Of a stretch of 63,572 nt of DNA, positions 1-8,079 are shown piece after piece (within the stretch, counting starts at the first letter, position 1; each line of letters opens with the position of its first letter). Source of the DNA: an uncultured Alphaproteobacteria bacterium. GTDB taxonomy: Bacteria > Pseudomonadota > Alphaproteobacteria > Bin95. The stretch is taken from NCBI GenBank assembly GCA_937891825.1, contig CALAHN010000083.1:1-63572 (forward strand), written 5' to 3'. Under the pieces are notes generated by a model. That model was not told the origin of the DNA. It saw only the letters and a list, made by a program, of their open reading frames with translations, and made no database searches. The position numbers and the translations under genes were made by a program.

Positions 1-1
1 G

Positions 2-54
2 CATCGGATGTCGGCAATGGGCTCACGGGTTCTGATCAATGCAAATTGGTATAA
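2..54 (+). repeat. Terminal inverted repeat, left copy
   Basis: These 53 bases are identical to the reverse complement of 63520-63572. The outer edge begins CATCGGATGTCGG and the inner edge ends AATTGGTATAA. Identity stops exactly at position 55, where flanking sequence unique to this side starts. The element therefore appears to have its own end at TTATACCAAT and to continue outward beyond the window. No transposase is visible inside. Confidence 0.9.
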
Positions 55-89
55 CCATCATTCTGCCCGCAAGAGCGATCGCCTGGCCC

Positions 90-118
90 TTGCGCGTTCG
101 CCGCTGATCGGCGATAAG
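90..118 (+). promoter_or_regulatory. Candidate sigma-70-type promoter for tRNA-Glu
   Basis: A TTGCGC box at 90-95 is followed by a 17-bp spacer and GATAAG at 113-118. Transcription would start near 125, about 9 bases before the mature tRNA 5' end. Box quality is moderate, but spacing and position fit well. Confidence 0.45.
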
Positions 119-133
119 ATCCGCCGCTCTACC

Positions 134-208
134 GGCCCCATCGTCTAGCGGTCAGGACGTCGGCCTCTCACGCCGAAAACACGGGTTCGATTCCCGTTGG
201 GGTCACCA
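134..208 (+). tRNA. tRNA-Glu (CTC anticodon)
   Basis: A 75-nt cloverleaf can be folded by eye. The acceptor arm GGCCCCA pairs with TGGGGTC with one G-U pair. The anticodon stem TCGGC/GCCGA encloses the loop CTCTCAC, giving anticodon CTC. The T-arm ACGGG/CCCGT holds the TTCGATT loop. The discriminator is A and CCA is encoded. This tRNA reads the GAG codon, which should be common in so GC-rich a genome. The 42 bases before the convergent pcaG end show no clear terminator. Confidence 0.95.
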
Positions 209-250
209 TCGCAGCATGCTGAGCTGGCGACTGGGCGCGGCTCCAGGCAG

Positions 251-805
251 TCAGTCGGAGAATGCGGGCGTCGCCCTCGCCCCGCCCAGATTGATCTCGA
301 ATTCCAGACGCCCCGCCCCGGAGGCTTTAGCGACGATCCGCTCCCGGGTCGCAGGCGGAAGCTCGCCGAAGACCTCATCGTCAGCCAATGCCCCGGCATC
401 CGGCGCGTAGATCCGGGTCGTCACCCGCCGCGACAGGCCGGCGGCGAACACGCCGATCAGGAAATGCGGCGCCTGGCGCTTGTTTCCCGTACCGGCGGCG
501 GCGCCCGGCATCACGGTCGCGAATTCGAAGCTGCCGTCAGCCCCGGTCATCGTCCGCCCGAACCCGTTGACGGCAGGATCGGCATCGGCGTCGCGGCCAG
601 GATAGCGGCCCTTGGCGTCCGCCTGCCAAAGCTCGATCAAGGCGTCGCGAACGCCTGCGCCCTCATGGTCCCGGAGAATCCCTCTCAGCACGATCCGCTC
701 GCCCATGGCGTCCGGGCCGGCGAGATTGCCGTCATTCGGCCGGAGCAGGCCATGGGCAAAGAATGGGCCAAGCGTTTGCGAGGGCGTCGGCGTCAGGCGC
801 GTCAT
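251..805 (-). CDS. pcaG: Protocatechuate 3,4-dioxygenase alpha subunit
   Basis: A 184-residue intradiol dioxygenase subunit. PcaG pairs with PcaH to cleave protocatechuate to 3-carboxy-cis,cis-muconate in the beta-ketoadipate pathway. The N-terminal TPSQTLGPFF motif and the central LIELWQADAKGRY strand are typical of the family. The alpha subunit lacks the full Tyr/Tyr/His/His iron site, as expected. The start at Met-Thr-Arg was chosen because the frame upstream lies inside pcaH. pcaH ends 4 bp before this start, so the two are translationally close. No pcaB, pcaC, pcaD or pcaQ is adjacent within the window. Confidence 0.9.
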   Translation of the reverse strand: MTRLTPTPSQTLGPFFAHGLLRPNDGNLAGPDAMGERIVLRGILRDHEGAGVRDALIELWQADAKGRYPGRDADADPAVNGFGRTMTGADGSFEFATVMPGAAAGTGNKRQAPHFLIGVFAAGLSRRVTTRIYAPDAGALADDEVFGELPPATRERIVAKASGAGRLEFEINLGGARATPAFSD

Positions 806-809
806 GGGG

Positions 810-1508
810 TCACCCCTCCAGCGGCGTCGCCGCGCGGCCGCGCAGCACGAGGTCGAAACGATAGCCAAGGGCAAGTTCTGCGATCCCGGCGCTCGGATCG
901 TGCTTCAGCATCAACCGTTCGCGGGCCTGGACATCGGGGATGCTTTGCAGGATGCCGTCGAGCGGGTTCAACGGATCCCCCGGAAAATAGATCTGGCTGA
1001 CGAGCCTGGAGGAGATGCTGTCGCCGTAAGCCGAGATATGGATATGCGGCGGCCGCCACCAACCGCCCGAAGACGGCACGGGATACGCGCCCGGCCGAAT
1101 GGTCAGGAAATCGACTTCGCCCTGGTCGTCGGTCAACCCCCGGCCCCAGGACCGGAAGTTCTCATCCAGCGGCGCGTCGCGCTGATCGACCGGGTGCTGG
1201 TACTTGCCGGCGGCGTTCGCCTGCCAGATCTCGACCAAGGCGCCCCTTTGCGGACGGGCATCTTCGTCCAGCACCCGCACCACGACGCGGATCAATTGGC
1301 CAAGCGCCAGGCCTTTCGCGCCATGCACCAACGACTTTTCCGCGTCAGGGCCGTTTTGCCACTTCGGTCCGGCGAGTTCGGTCGGCGTTCGCGGCGAAGC
1401 CGCGAGCAAGCCTTCAGGCGCCATGCGCGCCGTCCGGCCGTAGTGCTTCGTCAAGTAAGGCGGCTGCGGGCCGTCCTGAAAGGGCTCATAAATCCGATTG
1501 TCCGCCAT
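810..1508 (-). CDS. pcaH: Protocatechuate 3,4-dioxygenase beta subunit
   Basis: The 232-residue iron-bearing subunit of intradiol protocatechuate dioxygenase. Expected Fe(III) ligands are visible: Tyr103 (GKYQHPVDQRD), Tyr142 (RPGAYPVP), His155 and His157 (RPPHIHISAYG), with Arg152 as the usual active-site arginine. The ATG at 1508 follows a strong GAGGAGAGG ribosome site; the open frame extends further upstream without support. A small inverted repeat (GCGTCC/GGACGC, 1537-1552) lies in the 71-bp gap after argE. The gap may hold a separate promoter, or the gene may be the distal part of the upstream run. Confidence 0.92.
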   Translation of the reverse strand: MADNRIYEPFQDGPQPPYLTKHYGRTARMAPEGLLAASPRTPTELAGPKWQNGPDAEKSLVHGAKGLALGQLIRVVVRVLDEDARPQRGALVEIWQANAAGKYQHPVDQRDAPLDENFRSWGRGLTDDQGEVDFLTIRPGAYPVPSSGGWWRPPHIHISAYGDSISSRLVSQIYFPGDPLNPLDGILQSIPDVQARERLMLKHDPSAGIAELALGYRFDLVLRGRAATPLEG

Positions 1509-1579
1509 CCCGCCTCTCCTCGCCTCGAACCCTGGCGCGTCCGGACGGACGCAGGGGCTCCGTGCTCTGCTTGACCGAT

Positions 1580-2764
1580 CTATGCAGCGGCGCTCCACCG
1601 CTCCACCAAGCGCTCGAAGAATGCGCCAGCTTTGTCGATCTGCTCAAGCGTGATGAATTCATCGGGCTTGTGCGCTTGCGCGATGTCGCCCGGCCCGCAA
1701 ACGACCGTCGGGATAGCGCCCATTTCCTGAAACAGGCCCGCCTCCGTCCCATAGGCGACCTTGCCGTGATCGTTCCGCGCCGAACAGGCCTTGGCCAGGC
1801 GGACGACTTCATGGTCGGAGGCGATCTCCAAACCTGGGATGACCGAGCGCTCGATCAGCTCGAACCCGCAAGACGGGTCGATCGCCTTCATTTCCGGCTC
1901 GAGGGTATGCTCGATAAAGCCGCGTAATTGCGTCATGATATCCTGCGGATCGTCGGCCGGAATATACCGCCACTCGAAATCGAACTCGCAGCGGTTCGGC
2001 ACGATATTCACCGCCGACCCGCCATGGGCGACGCCGACGTGCACAGTTGTGTGCGCCAGATCGAACATCTCGTCCCGCGCGCCGGCTGCGATCTTCTCCC
2101 GGCCCATCTTGCGCAGAAACGCGATCGCCTCGGCCGCATATTCGACCGCGTTGACGCCCTGAGGCGCCAGGCTGGAATGGCATTCGAGACCGGTCACGAT
2201 CGCCCGATAGCTCCACTTGCCCTTGTGCGCGATCACCGGCTGCATGCTGGTCGGCTCGCCGACGATGCACATGGCGGGCCGCATGGTCTTGCCGTTCAGG
2301 ACCTCGATCAGACCGCGCACGCCAAGGCAGCCGACTTCCTCGTCATAGGAAATTGCATAATGGATCGGCTTCGCGAGGTCGGCTGCGAGGAATTCCGGCG
2401 CGGCCGCGAGCGCCAGGGCGACGAAGCCCTTCATGTCGCAGGAACCGCGCCCATACAGCTTGCCGTCCCGCTCGATCAGATCGAACGGATCGTGGGTCCA
2501 GGCCTGGCCTACGACCGGCACGACATCGACATGGCCGGACAGGATCAGCCCGCCGCTGGTCTCCGGCCCGATGGTCGCGAACAGATTGGCCTTCTGCCGA
2601 TCCTCGTTATAGACGCGCTCGGTCGCGACCCCGAGGCCTTTGAAATAGGCTTCGATATAGGCGATCAGCTCGAGGTTGGAGCGATGGCTGACGGTATCGA
2701 ACGCCACCATGTCCTTCAAAAGCGCCTTGCCGCGTTCGGCGATCCGTCGGGCGGTTTCGCTCAT
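1580..2764 (-). CDS. argE: M20-family deacylase, acetylornithine deacetylase (ArgE)-like
   Basis: A 394-residue zinc hydrolase of the M20/ArgE/DapE family. Metal and catalytic positions are intact: the SGHVDVVPV His/Asp pair, the GSCDMKG aspartate, the YDEEVGCLG Glu-Glu, the VGEPTS glutamate and the C-terminal AHKPDEF histidine. ArgE removes acetate from N2-acetylornithine, but many alphaproteobacteria recycle acetyl with ArgJ. Members of this family in catabolic contexts hydrolyse other N-acyl or N-formyl amides. The gene is 3 bp from the ACMSD-like gene and probably co-transcribed. That context makes a catabolic substrate as likely as acetylornithine, so the symbol is a family label. Confidence 0.8.
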   Translation of the reverse strand: MSETARRIAERGKALLKDMVAFDTVSHRSNLELIAYIEAYFKGLGVATERVYNEDRQKANLFATIGPETSGGLILSGHVDVVPVVGQAWTHDPFDLIERDGKLYGRGSCDMKGFVALALAAAPEFLAADLAKPIHYAISYDEEVGCLGVRGLIEVLNGKTMRPAMCIVGEPTSMQPVIAHKGKWSYRAIVTGLECHSSLAPQGVNAVEYAAEAIAFLRKMGREKIAAGARDEMFDLAHTTVHVGVAHGGSAVNIVPNRCEFDFEWRYIPADDPQDIMTQLRGFIEHTLEPEMKAIDPSCGFELIERSVIPGLEIASDHEVVRLAKACSARNDHGKVAYGTEAGLFQEMGAIPTVVCGPGDIAQAHKPDEFITLEQIDKAGAFFERLVERWSAAA

Positions 2765-2767
2765 GGC

Positions 2768-3763
2768 CTAGGCTCCCAGGCCGAAGACGCGGGCGGCGTT
2801 GCCGCCGAGGACGCCGGCGCGCTCGCTCTCGGAAAGCTTGGCGCCTTCGACCACCTGGCGCGGCTGGAAGTCCCCGATCGGGAACGGCCAGTCCGACCCC
2901 AGCATGACCTTGTCGGCGCCGACCTTGGCGACAAGAAAATCCAGCGTCTCCGGCTCAAACACGATGGTGTCGAAGTAGAGCCGCCGGAATTCGTCAGCCG
3001 GGTCAGCCATCTCGTCCTTGTGCAGCGCATGATGGCGCATCATGCGGCCGAGGGCATAGGGCAGCGCCGCGCCGCCAGTGGCGACAATGACCTTCGCGCC
3101 CGGATTGCGCGACAACACGCCGCCATAAACGATCCGCGCGACGCCGGTCGTGAGATCGTTGATGCGCGCGACTGCATTGACCATGTCATAGGCGGTCACC
3201 CGCTGATCGAGCGTATCGTATTCCGGATGAATGAATACGGCGGCCCCGAGGTCCGACGCAGCCGCCCAGAACGGCGCGAGACTGGCGTCATCCAGACCGG
3301 CCGCGAGGCCAAGGCCGACGCCCTGAGGCTGGGTTCCGATCATGACCCCCTTCGCGCCCGCGGCCATCGCGTCGACAAGCACGCGCGCCGCCCGATCGCC
3401 ATCCTGGAGCGGCACGGTCGCAAGCGGAAACAAGCGCTTTTCGGCGGCGCAGCTTTCGAGCAGAACATCGTTCGTGAAGCGCGACCACGCCTCGCCTTCC
3501 GCCGCCGGCAACTCATAGCCGAAAGCGTCCAGCCAACCGCCGACGACCTGGGCTTCCAGCTTTTCCTCGTCCATCCAGGCATAGCGCTGGTCCGTTTCCC
3601 GCAAGCGCGGCATCACTGGCCGGGTCGGCGCGCGGCCCTTGAAGGCCAAACGATACTTGCCTTCGCTCGACAGCAATTCGACATTCGGAAACTTCGTGAT
3701 TTCAGCGGCGAGCCGCTTGAACATGGTTTCGGGCGCGAAGTGCGCATGGCAATCGATGATCAT
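2768..3763 (-). CDS. Amidohydrolase_2 family protein, ACMSD-like
   Basis: A 331-residue TIM-barrel metal-dependent hydrolase or decarboxylase related to 2-amino-3-carboxymuconate-6-semialdehyde decarboxylase. The N-terminal DCHAHF gives the HxH zinc pair, VFIHPEYD the third His, and LGSDWPFP the conserved catalytic Asp. The family includes ACMSD and several decarboxylases of aromatic or ring-cleaved acids, as well as true hydrolases, so the substrate cannot be read from sequence. It sits 3 bp from the dihydroorotase-like gene upstream and 3 bp from argE downstream. That spacing argues for one transcript and a common pathway. Confidence 0.8.
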   Translation of the reverse strand: MIIDCHAHFAPETMFKRLAAEITKFPNVELLSSEGKYRLAFKGRAPTRPVMPRLRETDQRYAWMDEEKLEAQVVGGWLDAFGYELPAAEGEAWSRFTNDVLLESCAAEKRLFPLATVPLQDGDRAARVLVDAMAAGAKGVMIGTQPQGVGLGLAAGLDDASLAPFWAAASDLGAAVFIHPEYDTLDQRVTAYDMVNAVARINDLTTGVARIVYGGVLSRNPGAKVIVATGGAALPYALGRMMRHHALHKDEMADPADEFRRLYFDTIVFEPETLDFLVAKVGADKVMLGSDWPFPIGDFQPRQVVEGAKLSESERAGVLGGNAARVFGLGA

Positions 3764-3766
3764 GGC

Positions 3767-5122
3767 TCAGACGCCCTCGCCTCTGGTCGTTTCGTGGAAC
3801 CGCATCGGCTTGCCCTCCGGCTTGCCGATCAACGCGCCGTCGCGCATCACGTCCTGGCCGCGGATGATCGTCGCGATCGGCCTGGCGCTTGCCTTGAAGC
3901 CCGCATACGGCGTCCATCCGCAGCGGCTTTCGATCCAGTCATCGGTAATTTCCCAGTTTGCCGCCATATCGACGACGGTGAAATCCGCGTCATACCCGAC
4001 GGCGATGCGGCCCTTGCCGGCGATCCCAAAGGCTCGGTTCGGACCGTGGCTGACCAGATCGACGAACCGCTCCAGGGTCAGCTTGCCGTCGTTGACATGG
4101 GTCAGCATCACCGGAACCAGGGTCTGGACGCCCGGCATGCCTGAAGGCGTCGCAGGATAGGTCTTCGCCTTTTCCTCCAGGGTATGCGGCGCATGATCGG
4201 AGCCGAGAATATCGACAACGCCTTCGTTGATCGCCTGCCAGATCGCCTGTTGGTGCGCCAGGTCGCGAACCGGCGGGTTCATCTGCGCCTTCGTGCCCAG
4301 ACGCTCGTAGCAATCGGGCGCGGCCAGGGTGAGGTGGTTGGGCGTGGTCTCGACGGTCGCGATATCCTTGTGGGCCGCGAGGTAGCGCATCTCGTCGCCC
4401 GTTGTGATGTGCAGCACATGCACCCGCCTGCCGGTCGCCCGCGCGGCTGCAATCAGCCGCTCCGTCGCCCGGAGCGCCGTGATCTCATCGCGCCAGATTG
4501 GATGGGCGCGGGGATGGCCCGTTTCCTCGGCGATCCGCTTGCGCTCCCGAAGCCTGGGCTCGTCCTCCGCATGGACCGCGACCCGGCGCTTGCCGTTCCG
4601 CAGCGCTTTCAGGAGATTGGCGTCATCCTCCAGCAACAGGCCGCCTGTCGAACTGCCCATGAAAATCTTGACGCCGGCGCTGCCGAGCTCAAGCTCCAGC
4701 GCGCCAAGCATGTCGAGATTGCGGTCCGTCGCGCCGACATAGAACGCATGCTCGACCCACATCCGGCCGGCCGCGCGATCGAGCTTGTCCTGCAAGGCTG
4801 CGACATTGTCGGTCGAGGGGTTGGTGTTCGGCATCTCGAAGACGCCCGTGACGCCGCCCATCGCCGCCGCCGCCGCGCCAGTCGCAAGGTCTTCCTTGTG
4901 CTCGCCGCCGGGCTCGCGGAAATGCACCTGGGTATCGATGACGCCCGGCAGCACATGCAGCCCCCTGGCGTCGACGGTCCGGCCGCCGGAGAGCGTGCCG
5001 GGCGCGGCGATCCGGGCGATCCGGCCGCCGATCACGCCGATATCGGCCAAGGCCGTTCCGCTCGGCGTTACAGCGGTTCCGTTTGCAATGACAGTATCGA
5101 AGGTATCAGCCAACACGTGCAT
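3767..5122 (-). CDS. Dihydroorotase-like cyclic amidohydrolase (pyrC family, variant metal motif)
   Basis: A 451-residue class I dihydroorotase/allantoinase-type amidohydrolase, which opens cyclic amides. The usual HxH motif reads Q65-V-H67 (DTQVHFREPG), so the first metal His is Gln. Other positions fit a binuclear site: Lys152 in GVKIFMGSS (probable carboxylated Lys), His184 (VAVHAED), His238 (VHVLHITTG) and Asp309 (LGSDHAPH). I recall alphaproteobacterial paralogues with this Q-V-H motif annotated as dihydroorotase. The canonical pyrC usually neighbours pyrB, absent here. The ATG at 5122 overlaps the upstream scaffold gene by 17 bp. A pyrimidine or other cyclic-amide substrate is possible. 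Confidence 0.8.
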   Translation of the reverse strand: MHVLADTFDTVIANGTAVTPSGTALADIGVIGGRIARIAAPGTLSGGRTVDARGLHVLPGVIDTQVHFREPGGEHKEDLATGAAAAAMGGVTGVFEMPNTNPSTDNVAALQDKLDRAAGRMWVEHAFYVGATDRNLDMLGALELELGSAGVKIFMGSSTGGLLLEDDANLLKALRNGKRRVAVHAEDEPRLRERKRIAEETGHPRAHPIWRDEITALRATERLIAAARATGRRVHVLHITTGDEMRYLAAHKDIATVETTPNHLTLAAPDCYERLGTKAQMNPPVRDLAHQQAIWQAINEGVVDILGSDHAPHTLEEKAKTYPATPSGMPGVQTLVPVMLTHVNDGKLTLERFVDLVSHGPNRAFGIAGKGRIAVGYDADFTVVDMAANWEITDDWIESRCGWTPYAGFKASARPIATIIRGQDVMRDGALIGKPEGKPMRFHETTRGEGV

Positions 5123-5570
5123 CCTGGTTCCTGGTGAGCATTTCAATCGCCTGTTCGACCGCTTCGAAGGCCAGCAGGATCGAGCCATGGCGCGACTTGT
5201 AGCCCTGCGCCGGCGCCAGATAGGCCAGTTCCGGCCAGAGGCCGTCGGGGATCGGCGGGCCATCCTTCAGCAAGGCCCTGACGGCGGCGGCGACTTTGGC
5301 CAATGTCGCGATATCGGCGCCGACCACATGCCGCGCCATGATCGAGGCCGCGGTCTGGCCAAGCGTGCAGGCCCGGACCGTGTGGCCGTAGTCCGTCACG
5401 ACGCCGCCATCGAGATTCAGATCGACGGTGATCCGGCTGCCGCAAAGCGGGCTCCGCCGTTCGACCGTGACCATCGGCGCATCGAGGCGCCGTTGCAGGG
5501 GAATATCGTTCGCCAGCGCCATGACGCGGCCATTGTAAAGTTCCCGCATGGCGTCGCCTTCGCCCGTCAT
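5106..5570 (-). CDS. IscU/NifU-like iron-sulfur cluster scaffold protein
   Basis: A 154-residue protein of the NifU N-terminal/IscU fold. Two ligand cysteines are clear: Cys43 (SPLCGSRI) and Cys68 ([12 protein letters not shown]). The third position expected near residue 128 reads SRHGSILL, with His in place of Cys. Such divergent scaffolds occur beside sufE in alphaproteobacteria and are annotated as Fe-S assembly proteins, but their role is less certain than that of true IscU/SufU. The ATG overlaps the sufE stop as ATGA, implying coupled translation. Its 3' end overlaps the amidohydrolase start. Confidence 0.78.
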   Translation of the reverse strand: MTGEGDAMRELYNGRVMALANDIPLQRRLDAPMVTVERRSPLCGSRITVDLNLDGGVVTDYGHTVRACTLGQTAASIMARHVVGADIATLAKVAAAVRALLKDGPPIPDGLWPELAYLAPAQGYKSRHGSILLAFEAVEQAIEMLTRNQDARVG

Positions 5571-6016
5571 CCGGCGCTCCTCGCGATGTCCTGAATTTTC
5601 CCGAGCATAGCATGAAGACCGTTGGACCGCGTCGGGCTCAAATGGTCCTGCAGCCCGATCTTCTCGACGAACCAGGGCTTTGTCGATTGGATTTCCGCAG
5701 GCGTGCGGCGGTCGTAGACGCGCAGGACCAGCGCGATCAGCCCAGCGACGATCGCTGCATCCGTGGCAGCCTGAAACCGGATACGGCCGTCGACCGCGGT
5801 CTCCGCCAGCCAGACCCTGGACTGGCAGCCCCGGATCAGCCGCGCGTCCGTGCGCTCCGCTTCCGGCAATTGCTCCAGGTCGCGACCGAGGTCGATGATG
5901 TATCGATAGCGGTCGGCCCAGTCGTCAAAGAACCGGAACTCCTCGACAATCTGATGTTGGGCCGAGTCCGCATCTGGCGTCTCGCTGGTCGTCTGGGCGT
6001 CGGCTTCGCCGGACAT
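5567..6016 (-). CDS. sufE: SufE family cysteine desulfurase sulfur acceptor
   Basis: A 149-residue SufE-fold protein. SufE takes persulfide sulfur from the SufS desulfurase and passes it to the scaffold. The acceptor Cys64 lies in the conserved loop [10 protein letters not shown], and the C-terminal [12 protein letters not shown] helix is typical. The first 20 or so residues are a polar, poorly conserved extension. The gene starts 123 bp from the divergent hisI. It is the first gene of the minus-strand run, and its stop overlaps the next start by 4 bp. Confidence 0.88.
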   Translation of the reverse strand: MSGEADAQTTSETPDADSAQHQIVEEFRFFDDWADRYRYIIDLGRDLEQLPEAERTDARLIRGCQSRVWLAETAVDGRIRFQAATDAAIVAGLIALVLRVYDRRTPAEIQSTKPWFVEKIGLQDHLSPTRSNGLHAMLGKIQDIARSAG

Positions 6017-6063
6017 GCTCGCTCCCGATATGCGAATTCGCGTCCAAAGGGGCGCGTCTCGCC

Positions 6064-6092
6064 TTGGAAATATGACGTCTGGTCAGTATGTA
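6064..6092 (+). promoter_or_regulatory. Candidate promoter for hisI
   Basis: TTGGAA at 6064-6069, a 17-bp spacer and TATGTA at 6087-6092 precede hisI by about 48 bp. It lies in the 123-bp divergent gap with sufE. The boxes match the consensus only partly. Confidence 0.35.
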
Positions 6093-6139
6093 TACCGCGG
6101 ACCGATCAAACAACACGCCCTTTTGGAGATTTGCCCCCG

Positions 6140-6610
6140 ATGGCGGACAGCATTTTTAAGCCGCGCGTCACCATCGAACAGGTGGAGGAAGGCGACGAGC
6201 TGGCGCCGAAGTTCGACGCGAACGGCCTCATCCCCGTCGTCACGACCGACTTTACCTCCGGCGAGCTGCTGATGCATGGCTATATGAACGCCGAGGCGCT
6301 GAAGCGCACCATCGAACTCGGCGAGGCCGTCTATTACAGTCGGAGCCGCCAGGCGCTCTGGCACAAAGGCGCGACCAGCGGCCTCGTCCAGACCGTCCGC
6401 GAAATGCGCATCGACGACGATCAGGACTGCGTCTGGGTCAGGGTCGATGTCGCGGGCGGCGCGAGCTGCCATGTCGGCTACCGCTCATGCTTCTATCGCT
6501 CGCTGCCGGTCGGCGGCCTCGGCGACCTGACGCTGCGCTACGAAGAAACAGAGAAGGTCTTCGATCCAAAGGTCATCTACGGCGACGCGCCCAACCCGAC
6601 CAAACTCTGA
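6140..6610 (+). CDS. hisI: Phosphoribosyl-AMP cyclohydrolase
   Basis: A 156-residue HisI, the third step of histidine synthesis, which opens the purine ring of phosphoribosyl-AMP. Metal-binding features are intact: the acidic DDDQDC cluster followed by [11 protein letters not shown] with two further cysteines, plus the substrate motif WHKGATSG. The open frame extends far upstream, but the ATG at 6140 gives the family length, and the upstream part lies opposite sufE. No hisE fusion is present. It stands alone rather than in a his operon, common in alphaproteobacteria. Confidence 0.93.
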   Translation: MADSIFKPRVTIEQVEEGDELAPKFDANGLIPVVTTDFTSGELLMHGYMNAEALKRTIELGEAVYYSRSRQALWHKGATSGLVQTVREMRIDDDQDCVWVRVDVAGGASCHVGYRSCFYRSLPVGGLGDLTLRYEETEKVFDPKVIYGDAPNPTKL

Positions 6611-6643
6611 TTATGGTTCCAGCCGCCGACGATGCGTCTGCGA

Positions 6644-7066
6644 TCAGTAATTGAGCGCGACGCCGGCGCGCGACGAGAGTTCCAGGCGCTTCAGACAGTC
6701 GAGCGGCTGCCCATCGGCGCGGGTGCAATCGACCACGTCGTTCAGCAGGATCGAGCCTAGCGCGTCGCATTGGAAGTTCGGCAAATCGAACAGGCGGACG
6801 CCGGTCTTGAGCGCCGGCAGCGGGCCAAGCTCCACATAGAGGCGGTTCCGGATGATCTCTTTCTTGTCGAAAAACACGAGGTCCAGCTTGAACGCCTCGA
6901 TCGTCGCGTCTTCCGGGTTCTGGACCTTCAGATAAACGCGGCAAATATCGCTGTCCTGCTCCAGCCGGTTCAGTTCCAGGGGAAATTTCGGGGCATCCTG
7001 CGCAACTGCGACCGCGCTCCATCCCACCGCCAACGCCGCGGCCGCCGCCAAGAAAATGCGCGCCAT
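6644..7066 (-). CDS. Exported hypothetical protein
   Basis: A 140-residue protein with a clear Sec signal peptide: MAR, then a hydrophobic alanine-rich stretch, ending in VAVAQD, with cleavage probably after AVAQ or one residue earlier. The mature part of about 115 residues is predicted periplasmic. It contains three cysteines, one in DSDICRVY and two in the C-terminal third (NFQCDALG, VDCTRADG), with another in DCLKRL, so disulfides are possible. I do not recognise a named family or a function. The start at 7066 was chosen for the signal peptide; Met at 7084 is an alternative. It is divergent from mazG. Confidence 0.7.
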   Translation of the reverse strand: MARIFLAAAAALAVGWSAVAVAQDAPKFPLELNRLEQDSDICRVYLKVQNPEDATIEAFKLDLVFFDKKEIIRNRLYVELGPLPALKTGVRLFDLPNFQCDALGSILLNDVVDCTRADGQPLDCLKRLELSSRAGVALNY

Positions 7067-7232
7067 GTCGAATGTCTCCTCCATTCCGATCGGATCGCCG
7101 AAGATAGGCGTTTCGAGGTCGATCGCCAACAGCGGAATCTCGGATCCTGCGCTGCGCGCAAGACATCTTCTATCGTCCAGACCCGGCATGCGCCTAAACT
7201 TGCCCCCCGTCCGCCGATAAGGTTTGCCAGCA

Positions 7233-8066
7233 ATGCCCACGGACCCAGCGCCCGCCGCGCACGCCCTCGCCCGCCTGATGGAAGTCATGCGGCGCCTCCG
7301 CGATCCCGTCGACGGGTGCCCCTGGGACCTGCGGCAATCCCACGGCAGCATCGCCCCCTACACCATCGAAGAAGCGTATGAGGCCGAGGAGGCGATCGAG
7401 CGCGGCGACGTCCTGGACCTCCGCGACGAGTTGGGGGATCTTCTGTTGCAGGTGGTCTTTCAAGCGCAGATCGGCCACGAGGCCGGCGATTTCACGTTTG
7501 CCGATATCGCCGACGCCATCGCCGACAAGATGATCCGCCGCCATCCCCATATCTTCGAAACCGGCGGCGACCCGGCCGCCGGTCCGGTTGAGTGGGAAGC
7601 AATCAAGGCGGCGGAGCGGCAGGCAAAACGCCAAACCGGCGACGACGCGCCGGACAGCGCGATCGCCGGCGTCGCTGCGACCCTGCCCCCGCTCTCCCGC
7701 GCCCTGAAGTTGCAGAAGCGCGCGGCCCGGATCGGGTTCGATTTTCCTGACTGGCGCGACGCTTTGGCGAAGACCCACGAGGAACTACTGGAAGTAGTCA
7801 AGGCGGCGCCGACCGGCCCTGACGAAACCGAGGCCGAAGTCGGCGACCTGTTGTTCGCGGCGATCAATCTCGCGCGGAAGCTCGATGTCGACCCGGACGT
7901 TGCCCTGAAGCAGGCCAACCGCAAGTTCGAGACGCGCTTCCGGGCGATGGAGCAGCGGCTACGCGATCAAGGCTGCAATCCCGCGACCGCCAGTCTGGAG
8001 GCCCAGGACGCCGCCTGGGATCAGGCCAAGCGCGACGCCCGCATTGCCAAGGACCGAAAGCCCTGA
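7233..8066 (+). CDS. mazG: Nucleoside triphosphate pyrophosphohydrolase MazG
   Basis: A 277-residue two-domain MazG. It hydrolyses nucleoside triphosphates to monophosphates and pyrophosphate, a housecleaning activity linked to ppGpp levels in E. coli. Each half carries the acidic EExxE...D metal motif: EEAYEAEEAIE with DELGDLLLQ in the first, and EELLEV with EAEVGDLLF in the second. The ATG at 7233 has AAGG 10 bp upstream; a TTG at 7224 is in frame but poorly spaced. MazG next to the hflX-hfq region is a familiar alphaproteobacterial arrangement. Confidence 0.92.
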   Translation: MPTDPAPAAHALARLMEVMRRLRDPVDGCPWDLRQSHGSIAPYTIEEAYEAEEAIERGDVLDLRDELGDLLLQVVFQAQIGHEAGDFTFADIADAIADKMIRRHPHIFETGGDPAAGPVEWEAIKAAERQAKRQTGDDAPDSAIAGVAATLPPLSRALKLQKRAARIGFDFPDWRDALAKTHEELLEVVKAAPTGPDETEAEVGDLLFAAINLARKLDVDPDVALKQANRKFETRFRAMEQRLRDQGCNPATASLEAQDAAWDQAKRDARIAKDRKP

Positions 8067-8079
8067 CCTCGGTCCGCCG

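Noticed and set aside
1928-4144. A 738-codon plus-strand frame
   Set aside because: It is antisense to argE and both amidohydrolase genes, with no motifs.
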